A stretch of 64,000 nucleotides of DNA from Spiroplasma attinicola (GCF_023509825.1 NZ_JAKQXY010000001.1:186001-250000), one strand, 5' to 3'. Counted from the stretch's first letter, positions 30,740-40,072 are shown. Notes: a model not told the origin generated them from the letters alone. Numbers and translations are program-made.

Positions 30740-30877
30740 TTATTCGGCTTCATCTTCTTTTGGTTTCTTATTATTTGAACCCCTATGTTTTTTTAAATCC
30801 ATAAAAATAAAGAAACCAAATCCACCAATGTGAATAACCAATAAAACGACTAAATAAATAATTGCACTAGTTGACAT
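30740..30877 (-). CDS. Single-helix small membrane protein next to the NSS symporter
   Basis: 45 residues: STSAIIYLVVLLVIHIGGFG forms one membrane helix, then a charged tail KKHRGSNNKKPKEDEAE. Its ATG is 3 bases after the symporter stop and its GGAGGC ribosome site lies in the symporter's last codons, so the two are coupled. Small one-helix subunits accompany NSS-family amino-acid importers (MetS with MetP in Corynebacterium); a comparable role is inferred from position and topology only. Confidence 0.6.
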   Translation of the reverse strand: MSTSAIIYLVVLLVIHIGGFGFFIFMDLKKHRGSNNKKPKEDEAE

Positions 30878-30880
30878 AAT

Positions 30881-32413
30881 TTACTTTGCCTCCACTTTTT
30901 GTTTTTTGCCAAAGAAACGAGCAATTTCTTTATGAAATACTCAACCTAAAGCTAGAAGTAATGGAATAACAATTCCAACAATTAAACCAATTAAACCATT
31001 AGTAAAGGCATTTGCTTCAATTCCTTTAACAACATCATATACTCCAGCACCAATATTAGCTAAAACAATCAGTGGTGCAACTAATAAAATTAATAAACTA
31101 TAAAATTTATTCCATTTAATTCACGAGTGCTGATCATTAAATTTTTTCAAACTTGGGAAAAGTTTTCAACCTAATGGACCAATACCAATTAATAAGATTA
31201 AACCAAAAATTAATAATCACATTTGAGCAATTCAAGTTCCGACAGCACTAATTAAAGCAGGAGAATTATTAAAAGTAAATAAAATTGAAAGAATCATAGC
31301 AAAGAGTGATGAAAATAATAAAGCTTTAAAACGTGACATTTTAACTTCATATTCCAAACCGTTAACCATTGATTCAACCTGACCAATTAACGACGAGATT
31401 CCTGCAAAGGCTAAGGTTAAAAAGAAAATAACAGCAACGACATTACCAAAAATTGGTACCGATTGATTAATAATGGCAAATAATTGTGGAAAAACTTGAA
31501 AAATTAAAGCAGGACCACCACTACCAAAGACATCATCAAATGCTTTACCTTGAACATTAGCAATATTTCCAATGGCACTGAAAACAATCATTGCAGTTAA
31601 AAAACCAACTAAACTTGTTCCAATCCCAACAACAAACGCATGATTAGTATTATCTTGATGCTTTGGCGCATGAGCTGAATAAATATAAATTGTTCCTGTT
31701 CCTGTTGATAACATAAAGAAAGCTTGACCAAAAGCATCTTTTCATAAAGTTGGGTTTAACAATTCTTTCGGTTTAAATTCCAGCATAACACTTAGTCCTT
31801 TACCAGCACCTTTTAAAGTTGAGGTATAAATTACTAAGAAAAGAATCATAATAAATAGTGATGGAATAAATACTTGATTAACTTTATTAATTCCTTTATC
31901 AACACCACCAATTAAAATCACAATTAAAATTGCTCAAACAACTAATACTGCTACTAAAACTTTTCAATTTAAGTTACCTAAAGCACTAAAACTAGTTGGA
32001 TTATCATTACTAATATTTAAAATATTATGATAGAAAAAATCTTGATGATTTAAACTTGAAGTAAAAGCAATGACAATATTAATTAAAGTTCAACCAATCA
32101 AAACACTATAATAACTACTTAAAACTAAAACAGTAGTTGATTGTAATCAACCAAATAATGCTCCCTTTTTTCCAGCATTTTCAGTAAAAAACTCAATATG
32201 ATTTTTTCTTGATTTATTACCTATTGTCATTTCTAAAAATAATACTGGAATGGCACAAATAACCATACAAATAATAAATGGAATAAAAAATGCTCCACGA
32301 TGTAAATACATTTGAGTTGGAAATCCTCAAATGCCACCAAGCCCAACTGTGGCGCCAATTACTGATAAAAGAAAACCAAATTTACTAATGGTTTTTCGTT
32401 TTTTAACTGCCAT
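30881..32413 (-). CDS. Sodium:neurotransmitter symporter (NSS) family transporter
   Basis: 510 residues, about twelve membrane helices. TM1 has the family core GFLLSVIGATVGLGGIWGFP (sodium site), then FLEMTIGN, and TM6 FGQAFFMLSTGTGTIYIYSA with the unwound segment; TM8 region has LAFAGISSLIGQVES. These match bacterial NSS proteins (LeuT/TnaT type), which import amino acids with Na+. The substrate cannot be told. The 45-residue protein follows. A 70-base spacer and a terminator separate it from the upstream tRNA cluster. Confidence 0.93.
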
Positions 32414-32501
32414 AAATTATTTCCTAGACTTTCTAATTTATTTATTTGTTAATAATACTATATTTTAATTATTTTTGTCTAATAAAAAATCTTAATAAAA
32501 T

Positions 32502-32540
32502 ATAAAACACATTATAAAACAAATAATGTGTTTTTGAAAT
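32502..32540 (-). terminator. Terminator of the tRNA cluster
   Basis: AAAACACATTAT and ATAATGTGTTTT form a 12-bp stem with an 8-base loop just after the last tRNA. Confidence 0.8.
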
Positions 32541-32552
32541 TTAATATTTTAA

Positions 32553-32634
32553 TGGTACCCAGAGTGGGACTTGAACCCACACGATTTCTCGGCAGGTTTT
32601 GAATCTGCTGCGTCTACCATTTCGCCATCTGGGT
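32553..32634 (-). tRNA. tRNA-Leu (CAA)
   Basis: Acceptor ACCCAGA/TCTGGGT, discriminator A, encoded CCA. Anticodon loop TTCAAAA places CAA; the closing stem pair is A-C. Variable arm is enlarged as in class II tRNAs. Last of seven tRNAs. Confidence 0.9.
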
Positions 32635-32695
32635 ATGAAATAAAAAAGAAAGAGTTAGTTAAAATCTTTCTTAATTTTATAATTTAAATAATTTA

Positions 32696-32783
32696 TGGTG
32701 CCCAGAGCGAGACTCGAACTCGCACAGCCTTTAAAAGCCACCGGATCTTAAGCCCGGCGTGTCTACCATTTCACCATCTGGGC
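32696..32783 (-). tRNA. tRNA-Leu (TAA)
   Basis: Acceptor GCCCAGA/TCTGGGC, A, CCA. Anticodon loop CTTAAGA gives TAA. Long variable arm (TGGCTTTTAAAGGCTG region). 88 nt. Confidence 0.93.
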
Positions 32784-32804
32784 AGTAATAACAAATTAAA
32801 TAAA

Positions 32805-32879
32805 TGGTGCCCCCGGCAAGGTTCGAACTTGCGACACCCCGATTAAAAGCCGGGTGCTCTACCACTGAGCTACGAGGGC
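32805..32879 (-). tRNA. tRNA-Lys (TTT)
   Basis: Acceptor GCCCTCG/CGGGGGC, A, CCA. Anticodon arm CCCGG-CTTTTAA-TCGGG gives TTT. 75 nt. Confidence 0.95.
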
Positions 32880-32886
32880 GATTTAC

Positions 32887-32964
32887 TGGCTGGGATGGAT
32901 GGATTCGAACCATCGCATGCAGGTATCAAAAACCTGTGCCTTAACCGAGCTTGGCGACATCCCA
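32887..32964 (-). tRNA. tRNA-Gln (TTG)
   Basis: Acceptor TGGGATG/CATCCCA with the U1-A72 pair usual for glutamine tRNA, discriminator G, CCA. Anticodon arm CAGGT-TTTTGAT-ACCTG gives TTG. Confidence 0.95.
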
Positions 32965-32972
32965 AGATAAAA

Positions 32973-33057
32973 TGGTGGAAGGGGAGGGATTCGAACCCCC
33001 GAACTCATTGAGATCTAATCTACAGGCAGACGCGTTTAACCACTTCGCTACCCTTCC
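32973..33057 (-). tRNA. tRNA-Tyr (GTA)
   Basis: Acceptor GGAAGGG/CCCTTCC, A, CCA. Anticodon loop CTGTAGA gives GTA. The variable arm (ATCTCAATGAGTTC) is long, as bacterial tRNA-Tyr is class II. 85 nt. Confidence 0.9.
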
Positions 33058-33058
33058 A

Positions 33059-33134
33059 TGGTGCTGGCGACAGGAATCGAACCTGCAACCCCTTGATTAC
33101 AAATCAAGTGCTCTGCCTATTGAGCCACGCCAGC
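33059..33134 (-). tRNA. tRNA-Thr (TGT)
   Basis: Acceptor GCTGGCG/CGCCAGC, A, CCA. Anticodon arm CTTGA-TTTGTAA-TCAAG gives TGT. Two bases from tRNA-Tyr. Confidence 0.95.
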
Positions 33135-33148
33135 AATTAAAATTTAAA

Positions 33149-33222
33149 TGGTGGAGCATAGCGGAATCGAACCACTGTGACTTGGTTGTAAGCCAAACAT
33201 TTTACCATTAAATTAATGCTCC
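33149..33222 (-). tRNA. tRNA-Val (TAC)
   Basis: Acceptor GGAGCAT/ATGCTCC, A, CCA. Anticodon arm TTTGG-CTTACAA-CCAAG gives TAC. First of the cluster. 74 nt. Confidence 0.95.
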
Positions 33223-33262
33223 AAAAGTGTTTTTATCTATTTATAGTTTAAAAACCTTATTT

Positions 33263-33291
33263 ATTATAATAGATATTTTTAATATTTACAA
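33263..33291 (-). promoter_or_regulatory. Promoter of the seven-tRNA cluster
   Basis: On the - strand TTGTAA (-35), 17-base spacer, TATAAT (-10), about 40 bases before tRNA-Val. Confidence 0.7.
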
Positions 33292-33374
33292 TTATTTTTT
33301 AATAAGATTTTTAAAAATTGAAACAACTTTAAATCCTAGTTTTAAATAAAATTGATAATGTTATAATTAACATT

Positions 33375-33698
33375 ATGATGAAAAAAATAAATTTGAAAAA
33401 TAAATGACAAAAATTTCCAACAAGTGATAAAACTATTATTATTTTATTTTTAGTAGCTCTAGTTTCTTTAATCGCAGGAGTAATAATGCTATTAAGTGTC
33501 AATCTTAATCAAGGAATTTTTAATGGTTTTAACTTAGTACATAACCTTGGTGTAATTGACAGTTTCCAATATTATGAAGCACATAATCTTGTTAATTTAG
33601 TATTTTTAAAAATTGGGATCATTCTGACAATTTTTATCATGCCAATTTTTGGTGGCATAAGTATTTTATGATTTATTATTAATCGCTTATTCTTTTAA
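33375..33698 (+). CDS. Small two-helix membrane protein, possibly leaderless
   Basis: 107 residues: basic start (MMKKINLKNKWQKFPTSDK), membrane helix IIILFLVALVSLIAGVIMLL, an external loop, and a second helix GIILTIFIMPIFGGISIL. There are two adjacent ATG codons (33375 and 33378) and no Shine-Dalgarno; a TATAAT box ends only 8 bases before the first ATG, so the mRNA may have almost no leader. Single gene ended by a hairpin. Family unknown. Confidence 0.65.
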
Positions 33699-33752
33699 AA
33701 AGAAAAATAATTCTTTTATACACCCTATATTTTTAATTTGTTTAATATTAAA

Positions 33753-33795
33753 TAAAAATAGTAACTAATTTTTTACATTAGTCACTATTTTTTTA
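33753..33795. terminator. Bidirectional terminator
   Basis: AAAAATAGTAACTAAT and ATTAGTCACTATTTTTTT pair with one bulge around a 7-base loop. Ends the + gene at 33698 and the - strand secreted-protein gene at 33827. Confidence 0.8.
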
Positions 33796-33826
33796 ATACT
33801 AATTAAATTTTGTAATTATTAATTTA

Positions 33827-34432
33827 CTAAACATAATCAACAATAAATCTAACAATATTAACTTGAGAACTTGTTCAACAACTATGAAAAGCCCCTGCTG
33901 TTCGAGCATAAATATAAGAACTTACTGATAATAATGTTGTTGCTTCTTTTTCATCATATTTAGCAGTAACAGTTAAAGTTATTGTTGCTGTATGATGACC
34001 TGTACCTTTTCAGTTATCGTTTGTTTCTGTTACTTCTCAAACTTTTTCTAGTTTACTAGACTTTGCTTCATTAATATTAGCAGTAATAGTAGATAAAGTT
34101 TTAGGATTTGTATAAGTATGTAAATCAAAAGTACCAGTAATAACTAATAACTTAGAATTAGCAAAAAAATCATTTCAAGATTTTGATGATGCTTTATTAG
34201 CATAAGCAGTATTATCTACTGTATTTGTTCCTGTTGCTTTAGTTTCAACACGATGATTAATATTAACATCTGCTCAGTCATAAATTGCTTCAGAACTATG
34301 AATAGGATTATCAATATTTGTATTTACTAACTTTGTTGATACATTTGTTTGATGATTAATATCTAATACTCCGACAGCTGCTGAACTAGATAGAACACCT
34401 GCAAGGCCTAATGTTGCTCATATTTTTTTCAT
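33827..34432 (-). CDS. Secreted protein, three-member paralogue family (member 1)
   Basis: 201 residues. N-terminal signal peptide MKKIWATLGLAGVLSSSAAV with small residues at the cut region and no lipobox Cys, so it is secreted or anchored by the uncleaved helix. The mature part is Thr/Asn/Ser-rich and beta-like; ITLTVTAKYDEKEATTLLSV and SSYIYARTAGAFHSCW end it. Related to 34642-35244 (very close) and 36333-36932 (more distant). Function unknown; surface exposure likely. It has its own promoter and SD hairpin. Confidence 0.75.
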
Positions 34433-34434
34433 AA

Positions 34435-34480
34435 TTGCCTCCCCTTTGCAATTGCTTTTTTACTAATTAAATTATATCTC
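34435..34480 (-). promoter_or_regulatory. Conserved promoter and SD-hairpin upstream of secreted protein 1
   Basis: TATAAT at 34471-34476 and TTGCAAAGGGGAGGCAA at 34435-34451, where TTGC and GCAA pair and leave AAAGGGGAG, the ribosome site, in the loop. Same arrangement before members 2 and 3. Confidence 0.6.
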
Positions 34481-34502
34481 TATTTTTGAATTTATTAAAA
34501 TA

Positions 34503-34535
34503 AAAAATAAGTTCTTTTTAAGAACTCATTTAAAA
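34503..34535 (-). terminator. Extra terminator between secreted proteins 1 and 2
   Basis: GAGTTCTTAAAAAGAACTT followed by ATTTTTT on the - strand. The arm ATGAGTTCTT recurs at 37864-37893. It is the second terminator after member 2, with no gene between them. Confidence 0.65.
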
Positions 34536-34577
34536 CTTTACATAGAACATATTCTTAATAATTAGATTATACAAAAT

Positions 34578-34622
34578 AAAAATGGTGACTGATAATAAAT
34601 GATTAACACAGTCACCTTTTAT
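34578..34622 (-). terminator. Terminator after secreted protein 2
   Basis: AAAAGGTGACTG and CAGTCACCATTTTT pair around a loop of about 19 bases, with a T-run on the - strand. Confidence 0.75.
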
Positions 34623-34641
34623 TAAAAACTAATTCATTAAA

Positions 34642-35244
34642 TTAATCAGCAATAAATTGAATATCATTAATTTGAGAACTGGTGAAAGAATCATGACCAA
34701 CACCATCTGTTCTAGCATAAATATAAGAACTAACTGTTAAAGAAGTCACACCTTCTTTTTCATCATACTTAGCAGTAACAGTTAAAGTTATTAATGTCAC
34801 AGTATGATGGTCAGAATTTTCTCATTGATCATTTTTTTCTGTAACTTCTCAAACTTTTTCAAATTCTCCAGATTTTGCCTCATTAAGCTGAGCATTAATA
34901 ACTGACAAAGATTCAGGATTTGTATAAGTATGTAAATCAAAAGTACCAGTAATAACTAATAACTTAGAATTAGCAAAAAAATCATTTCAAGAATCTTTTG
35001 TTGTCTTATTAGCATAATTAGTTCATTGTACAATATCTATTCCTTCTGATTTAGTTTCAACACGATGATTAATATTAACATCTGCTCAGTCATAAATTGC
35101 TTCAGAACTATGAATAGGATTGTCAATATTTGTATTTACTAACTTTGTTGATACATTTGTGTGATGATTAATATCTAATACTCCGACAGCTGCTGAACTA
35201 GATAGAACACCTGCAAGCCCTAATGTCGCTCATATTTTTTTCAT
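34642..35244 (-). CDS. Secreted protein family member 2
   Basis: 200 residues, the closest paralogue of member 1: signal peptide and residues 20-70 (INHHTNVSTKLVNTNIDNPI, AIYDWADVNINHRVE) are nearly the same, as is LLVITGTFDLHTYTNP. The C-terminal third is more diverged (VTSLTVSSYIYARTDGVGHD). Duplicate of member 1, with its own promoter, terminator and SD hairpin. Function unknown. Confidence 0.75.
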
Positions 35245-35246
35245 AT

Positions 35247-35289
35247 TTGCATCCCCTTTGCAATTATTTTTTTTATTAACTAAATTATA
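35247..35289 (-). promoter_or_regulatory. Conserved promoter and SD-hairpin upstream of secreted protein 2
   Basis: TATAAT at 35284-35289; TTGCAAAGGGGATGCAA at 35247-35263 with the ribosome site in the loop of the TTGC/GCAA stem. Confidence 0.6.
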
Positions 35290-35312
35290 CATCTATTTTT
35301 AAAATGATGAAA

Positions 35313-36218
35313 TTAATCATCAAAATTTATTTCATCTTGATAATACTTTAAAAAATGCTTTTCTAAACTAAAAGGTATCAATTTAAAATTATTAACATTA
35401 AATTGTGAAATTGCTTTCAAAAAATCATTAATATCTTCATCTTTAATCTTAACTTCAATTTGATTAAGTACATCATCTTTCTTAAGAATATTCCATTTCT
35501 TTTTAAGAAAAGATTGATAATCAAGAATATTAGCAAATTTAACTTGATAAACTTTATTAAAATCTTTTTTCATTTCTTCAATAAGAATTTCTGAAATAAT
35601 TTTACCTTTTTTAATTATTGCTACGCGATTACAAACATTTTCTATTTCACTAAAAATATGAGAACTGATAAAAATAGTAGTTCCTTCTTTTTCAAAAGTT
35701 TTAACTAATTTATTAAATTTTTCTTGCATTAATGGATCTAAACCTGATGTTGGTTCATCCATAATCAAAACTTTTGGTTTATGCATAAAAGCTGCAATTA
35801 AAGCAACTTTTTGTTTCATTCCTTTCGACATTTTTTTAATTTTTCTTGTTGCATCTAAATCAAAATAATCAATTAATTTTTTAGTATAACTTCAATCAAC
35901 ATTTTTTCTAATATTAGCAAGAACTTTTAAATAACTAATTCCTGTCATATACTCAGGAATTGCCACTTCACCAGCAACATACCCTAAATCTTTCATAATT
36001 TTGGCTGAATCTTTTCAAATATCTAATCCAAAAATCTTCCCTTGTCCATTATCAGGTTGAATAAATCCCATCATTTGTCGAATAACTGTTGTTTTTCCAG
36101 CTCCATTAGGACCAATAAAACCATAAACTTCACCAGCTTTAACTGCTAAATTAATTTCAAAACAACCAATATTTTCACCATATTTTTTAGTTATTGCTTC
36201 TAATTCAATTAGATTCAT
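35313..36218 (-). CDS. ABC transporter ATP-binding protein (ABC-2 exporter type)
   Basis: 301 residues. Walker A GFIGPNGAGKTTVIRQMMG, Q-loop region, signature MSKGMKQKVALI, Walker B VLIMDEPTSGLDP, and H-loop FISSHIFSEIE; a 90-residue C-terminal extension follows as in bacitracin/lantibiotic exporter ATPases (BcrA type). AGGAGG-like site (GGAGGTTTAG) precedes the ATG. Its membrane partner is at 36997-37791, but a secreted-protein gene with its own promoter lies between them. Confidence 0.92.
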
Positions 36219-36254
36219 CTAAACCTCCATTTAATTGATTTAACTATACTAAAA

Positions 36255-36313
36255 ATTAAATAGTGACTAATAATGAAGACCATCTTCAACATAATAGCCA
36301 CTAATTTTTATAT
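36255..36313 (-). terminator. Terminator after secreted protein 3
   Basis: GTGGCTATTATGTTGAAGA and TCTTCATTATTAGTCAC pair (small bulges) across a 3-base loop, then TATTTAATTTTT on the - strand. Confidence 0.65.
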
Positions 36314-36332
36314 TAAAAACTAATTTACTAAA

Positions 36333-36932
36333 TTAATCAACAATAAATCTAATAGTATCAACTTCTGAAGTTGTTCAACAAGCATGAACTGAACCAGCGG
36401 TTCTAGCATAAATATAAGAACTAACTGATAACAATGTTGTTGCTTCTTTTTCATCATACTTAGCAGTAACAGTTAAAGTTATTGTTGATGTTTGATGTCC
36501 TCAACCACGTCATTGATCATTTGTTTCTGAATAACTTCAAACTCGTTCTAAATCATTAGATCTTGTTTCACTTATATTAACAACAATATTATTAAATTCT
36601 TTAGGATTTTTATTAGTATGCAAAGTAAAAGCACCAGAAATAAGTAAAAATTTAGAATTAATAAAATAATCATTTCAAGATTTTGTTGTTGCTTTGTAAG
36701 CAAAACTAGTATTTTCTAATTTATGTGTTCCTGTTGCCTTAGTTTGAACTTTATCATTAATATTAATATCTGTCCATCCATAAATTGCTTCAGATGTATT
36801 AATGGAATTATCTAAATTTTGATCTGTCAAAGTTGTTACTATATTTGTTTGATTATTAATATTTAATACTCCAGCAGCAGTTGAAGTAGTCAAAGCTCCA
36901 ACAAATCCTAGTGTTACCAATATTTTTTTCAT
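36333..36932 (-). CDS. Secreted protein family member 3
   Basis: 199 residues. Signal peptide MKKILVTLGFVGALTTSTAA, then the family core (LNINNQTNIVTTLTDQNLDN, AIYGWTDININDKVQTKATG). Members 1 and 3 share the C-terminal TVTAKYDEKEATTLLSVSSY stretch and RTAG, so part of member 1 may have been copied from or converted with member 3. It lies between the permease and ATPase genes of an ABC exporter, separated from the ATPase by its own terminator. One Trp is TGG rather than TGA. Confidence 0.75.
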
Positions 36933-36934
36933 AG

Positions 36935-36980
36935 TTGCATCTCCCCTTGCAATTATTTTTTACTAAGCACTTAAATTATA
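36935..36980 (-). promoter_or_regulatory. Conserved promoter and SD-hairpin upstream of secreted protein 3
   Basis: TATAAT at 36975-36980; TTGCAAGGGGAGATGCAA at 36935-36952, again a TTGC/GCAA stem with AGGGGAG in the loop. Confidence 0.6.
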
Positions 36981-36996
36981 CATCTTAATATTAAAT

Positions 36997-37791
36997 TTAA
37001 ACATCCAAATTTTTTCTCTTAAATAAATAAAATGAACCATAAAATAAAGTACCAGTAAGAAATATCAATAAAATAAACTTTCAAATAAATTGTAAATTAG
37101 CGTTTTTAATTAATTGATTATTGTCAAACAAAGAAAAAAAAGTAAGATATTTTAAATAATGTAAAAATTTTACATCAAAAGTATTAGCAAAATCACCAAG
37201 TAAAAATAAAACAATAAAAAAAGCTGGTACCAAAGCACTTACAGTAAGAACATGAGAAATTTTATTGAAAAAAACAGCAAATAAAACAATCATTGAACTA
37301 ATAAATAAAAATGATAACAATAAACCAAAATTTAATTTTATTAATATTGCTACTTCAGCACCAGCAAAATCAGAATATGGTTTAATCACAGCAATTAACA
37401 ATTGAATGATTAAGTTAAATAAAACAATAATAAAACTTGAGATAAATATTGTAAAAAGTTTTGTTAAAAAAATAGTCTTTCTTGACATTGGCAAACTCAA
37501 TCAAGAACTAATATAATTCCGATTAATTTCCGTACTAATTAATTTCATTGTCAAAGCAATGGCAAAAACAACAGCTAATCCCTCACCAAGTGGCCCAAAG
37601 AAACTTATCATATGTAAAAGATCTATCGCACCTTCATAACTAGTTTCACCATTATGATAAAAAGTTGTATCTCAAAAATACTTAGTAAAACTCATACTAA
37701 GAATTGAAATTAAAGCAAAAATAATGGCAAAAATTACTGTAATTCAAATTGTATTTTTTATTTGAATTTTTAAAAATTTAAAATTAATCAT
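36997..37791 (-). CDS. ABC-2 type transporter permease
   Basis: 264 residues, six hydrophobic segments (about 13-35, 68-90, 112-135, 150-175, 182-202, 238-255). The stretch LSLPMSRKTIFLTKLF is the usual cytoplasmic coupling region of ABC-2 permeases. It should pair with the ATPase at 35313-36218 as an exporter. AGGGAG precedes the ATG; the C-terminal end is basic. Substrate unknown. Confidence 0.85.
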
Positions 37792-37863
37792 AAAATTAAT
37801 CTCCCTTTAAATTGATATTTTATATTATATTTAAAAAAATCTTAAATCGTAAAAATATTTACA

Positions 37864-37895
37864 TAAAAAATGAGTTCTTAAAAAGAACTCATTTA
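37864..37895 (-). terminator. Terminator
   Basis: ATGAGTTCTT and AAGAACTCAT pair around AAA/TTT, with TTTTTT after it on the - strand. It ends the 37910-38161 gene; arms nearly match 34503-34535. Confidence 0.8.
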
Positions 37896-37909
37896 AAATA
37901 TTATCCTGT

Positions 37910-38161
37910 CTAATCTCTTCAGAAATATAACTTTATATTATTTGGTTCACCACAACTGCAAACCCCTTGATATAACCCTTCAGAAGCTACTTCAATATTT
38001 GCTGCAAAATAATCAGAATAACCTTTTGCTAATGACGCTTCAACCATTGGTCCTTTGCTTGCTGTTAATAACAATGTTTTTCCTTGATTTAATAAATTGT
38101 CAATTTCAGCTTTTGATGTATCTTGATTAATTACAACAACATCATTTAAATTTTTAGCCAT
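37910..38161 (-). CDS. Hypothetical protein with CSCG motif
   Basis: 83 residues: MAKNLNDVVVINQDTSKAEID, LLNQGKTLLLTASKGPMVEA, ending VCSCGEPNNIKLYFWRD. It may be a small soluble alpha/beta protein; the CxCGEP near the end could bind metal, but two Cys are not enough to say. GGAGG lies before the ATG. Located 35 bases downstream of pgi on the same strand, possibly in one transcript. Unknown family. Confidence 0.6.
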
Positions 38162-38196
38162 AATAATTTCCTCCTTATTTTATCAATTATAATCTT

Positions 38197-39510
38197 TTAT
38201 TTATTTTTTCCTAATAATTCAAACATATTTTTCTTATAAACTTCAACACCTGGTTGGTTGAAAGGATTTACTTGTAATAAACTAGCACTCATTGCACAAG
38301 CACGCATAAAGAAGTAAGCAGCAAAACCAAACATTTCACTATCTATTTTTTCTCATTCAAGAATAATATTAGGAACATTACCAAATTGATAACCACTATG
38401 AGCAGCAATTGTTGCTTGACATGCTTTATAGTTAATTTCATTTAATGAATATTTGGTTAAATAATTTAATTGATCTTCATCGTTTTCAAATTTAGGAATA
38501 TTAACATCTAAAGTTGGTTCTTTAAGTGTAATAACAGTTTCAAAGAAAATTTTTGAGCCTTCTTGAATAAATTGTCCCAAAGAATGTAAATCAGTTGTGA
38601 AAAGCACACTAGCAGGAAATAACCCCTTATTTTCTTTACCTTCTGATTCACCAAATAATTGTTTTCATCATTCAGCAAACATTTGTAATTGTGTTTCATA
38701 AGTTGCTAAAATTTCAACACTTTTATTTCTTTCTTGATATAAATAATAACGACTAACAGCATATTTATAAGCTGGATTAGCTAGAATTTTATCATTTTTA
38801 CATTCTTGATAGGCCTTTTGAGCACCAATCATCACTCTTTCAACATCAAGTCCAGCTACTAACATTGGAAAAATACCAACTGGTGTTAAAACTGAATATC
38901 TACCACCAATGTCATTTGGTACAACAAATGTTTGATAACCTTTATCTTTTGCTAATTGATGTAAAATTCCTGTTTCTTTATCAGTAGTAACAATGATTCG
39001 ATTTCTAACAACATCTTTTGCTTTCTTTTGGATATTAACCATCAAATCATAAAATAAGCGAAAAGCAATTGCTGGTTCAGTCGTTGTTCCAGATTTTGAA
39101 ATAACATTAATCGCAAATTCTTTATCTGTCAAATACTCTAATAATTGTGATACATAAGTTGAACTTAAGGTATTACCACAATAAATAACTTTAACTGGTG
39201 CTTTTTGATTATATAAACCTTGTACCATTTCAATTGCGGCTCGTGATCCTAAATATGAACCACCAATCCCAATTACTAATAAAATATCAACTTCTTCTTG
39301 TAATTTTAAAGCTAGGGTATTCATTTTTTGTCATGATGCTTGATAATCTAAATCGCGTTCATAACGCAATGGCATATCAATTCAACCACAAAATTCATCT
39401 TCATTTGCAATATTTGCTTCTAATTTTTGATGAATTGTTGTTACTTGATCTTGATATTTTAATAAGTCTTCAATTTTAATTTGAGCATTTTTTAAATCAA
39501 CATTTATCAT
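38197..39510 (-). CDS. pgi: Glucose-6-phosphate isomerase
   Basis: 437 residues. Motifs: [17 protein letters not shown] (phosphate loop), [34 protein letters not shown] (the family signature), and catalytic Glu/His/Lys regions in [19 protein letters not shown] and [10 protein letters not shown]. Glycolysis: glucose-6-P to fructose-6-P. AAAGGAGA before the ATG. Feeds sugars to glycolysis along with tkt elsewhere in this window. Confidence 0.97.
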
Positions 39511-39544
39511 TATTTATTATTTGTCTCCTTTAACATAATTAATA

Positions 39545-39576
39545 AGAAACAGCAACTTATAAAGTTGCTGTTTACC
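39545..39576 (-). terminator. Hairpin upstream of pgi
   Basis: AAACAGCAACTT/AAGTTGCTGTTT is a perfect 12-bp stem with a 3-base loop between the S1-domain gene and pgi. The T-run after it is short. Confidence 0.65.
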
Positions 39577-39628
39577 CATTTAAAGAATTTAACTTTTACA
39601 AGTTTATACTTTTAATTAATAATTAAGT

Positions 39629-39958
39629 TTACGCTCTTTTTGATTCTAAGTTAAATTCTTTTGTACTTAAACTCAACTTTTTGTTTGCTTCATTAATTTC
39701 AATAACCCTAGCAGTAAATGGCTGACCAATAGTGAAATAATCAGAAACATTACGAACAAACTTTGGAGTAATTCTACTAATATAAACTAATCCAGTATAT
39801 CCATTTCCGCAGTCAACAAAAACACCGTATTCTTTAAATCCTGTTGGTGTTACTTGGATATCTTGATTAACTGCAAAAACTAATTGTTTTGAAGTATCAT
39901 CACTTGCTTGATTATCTGTTGCATTATTTAAATCAACAGATTTATCGTTACTAATCAT
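39629..39958 (-). CDS. S1-domain RNA-binding protein
   Basis: 109 residues. After a polar N-terminal stretch of about 28 residues, an S1 domain: VNQDIQVTPTGFKEYGVFVD, GYTGLVYISRITPKFV and ITIGQPFTARVIEINEANKKLSLS-type end match the five-strand OB pattern. Small single-S1 proteins such as YugI/general stress protein 13 act on ribosomes or RNA. It is a single gene, with AAAGAGG before the ATG and a hairpin behind. Confidence 0.85.
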   Translation of the reverse strand: MISNDKSVDLNNATDNQASDDTSKQLVFAVNQDIQVTPTGFKEYGVFVDCGNGYTGLVYISRITPKFVRNVSDYFTIGQPFTARVIEINEANKKLSLSTKEFNLESKRA

Positions 39959-40072
39959 AATAATTACTTTCCTCTTTCTTTAATAAAAAATTTATTTTTA
40001 TTAATTTAATATTTTTAATTACAAAAGTAATTATACCATCTTATTAATTTTAACAAGTCCTAATTTTAAGAA

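Noticed and set aside
32731-32913. A 60-codon - strand ORF over tRNA-Leu and tRNA-Lys
   Set aside because: Also tRNA sequence read as protein.
32951-33211. An 86-codon + strand ORF across the tRNA cluster
   Set aside because: It lies entirely over tRNA-Tyr, tRNA-Thr and tRNA-Val, which have complete cloverleaf arms; the translation is a familiar artefact of tRNA genes.
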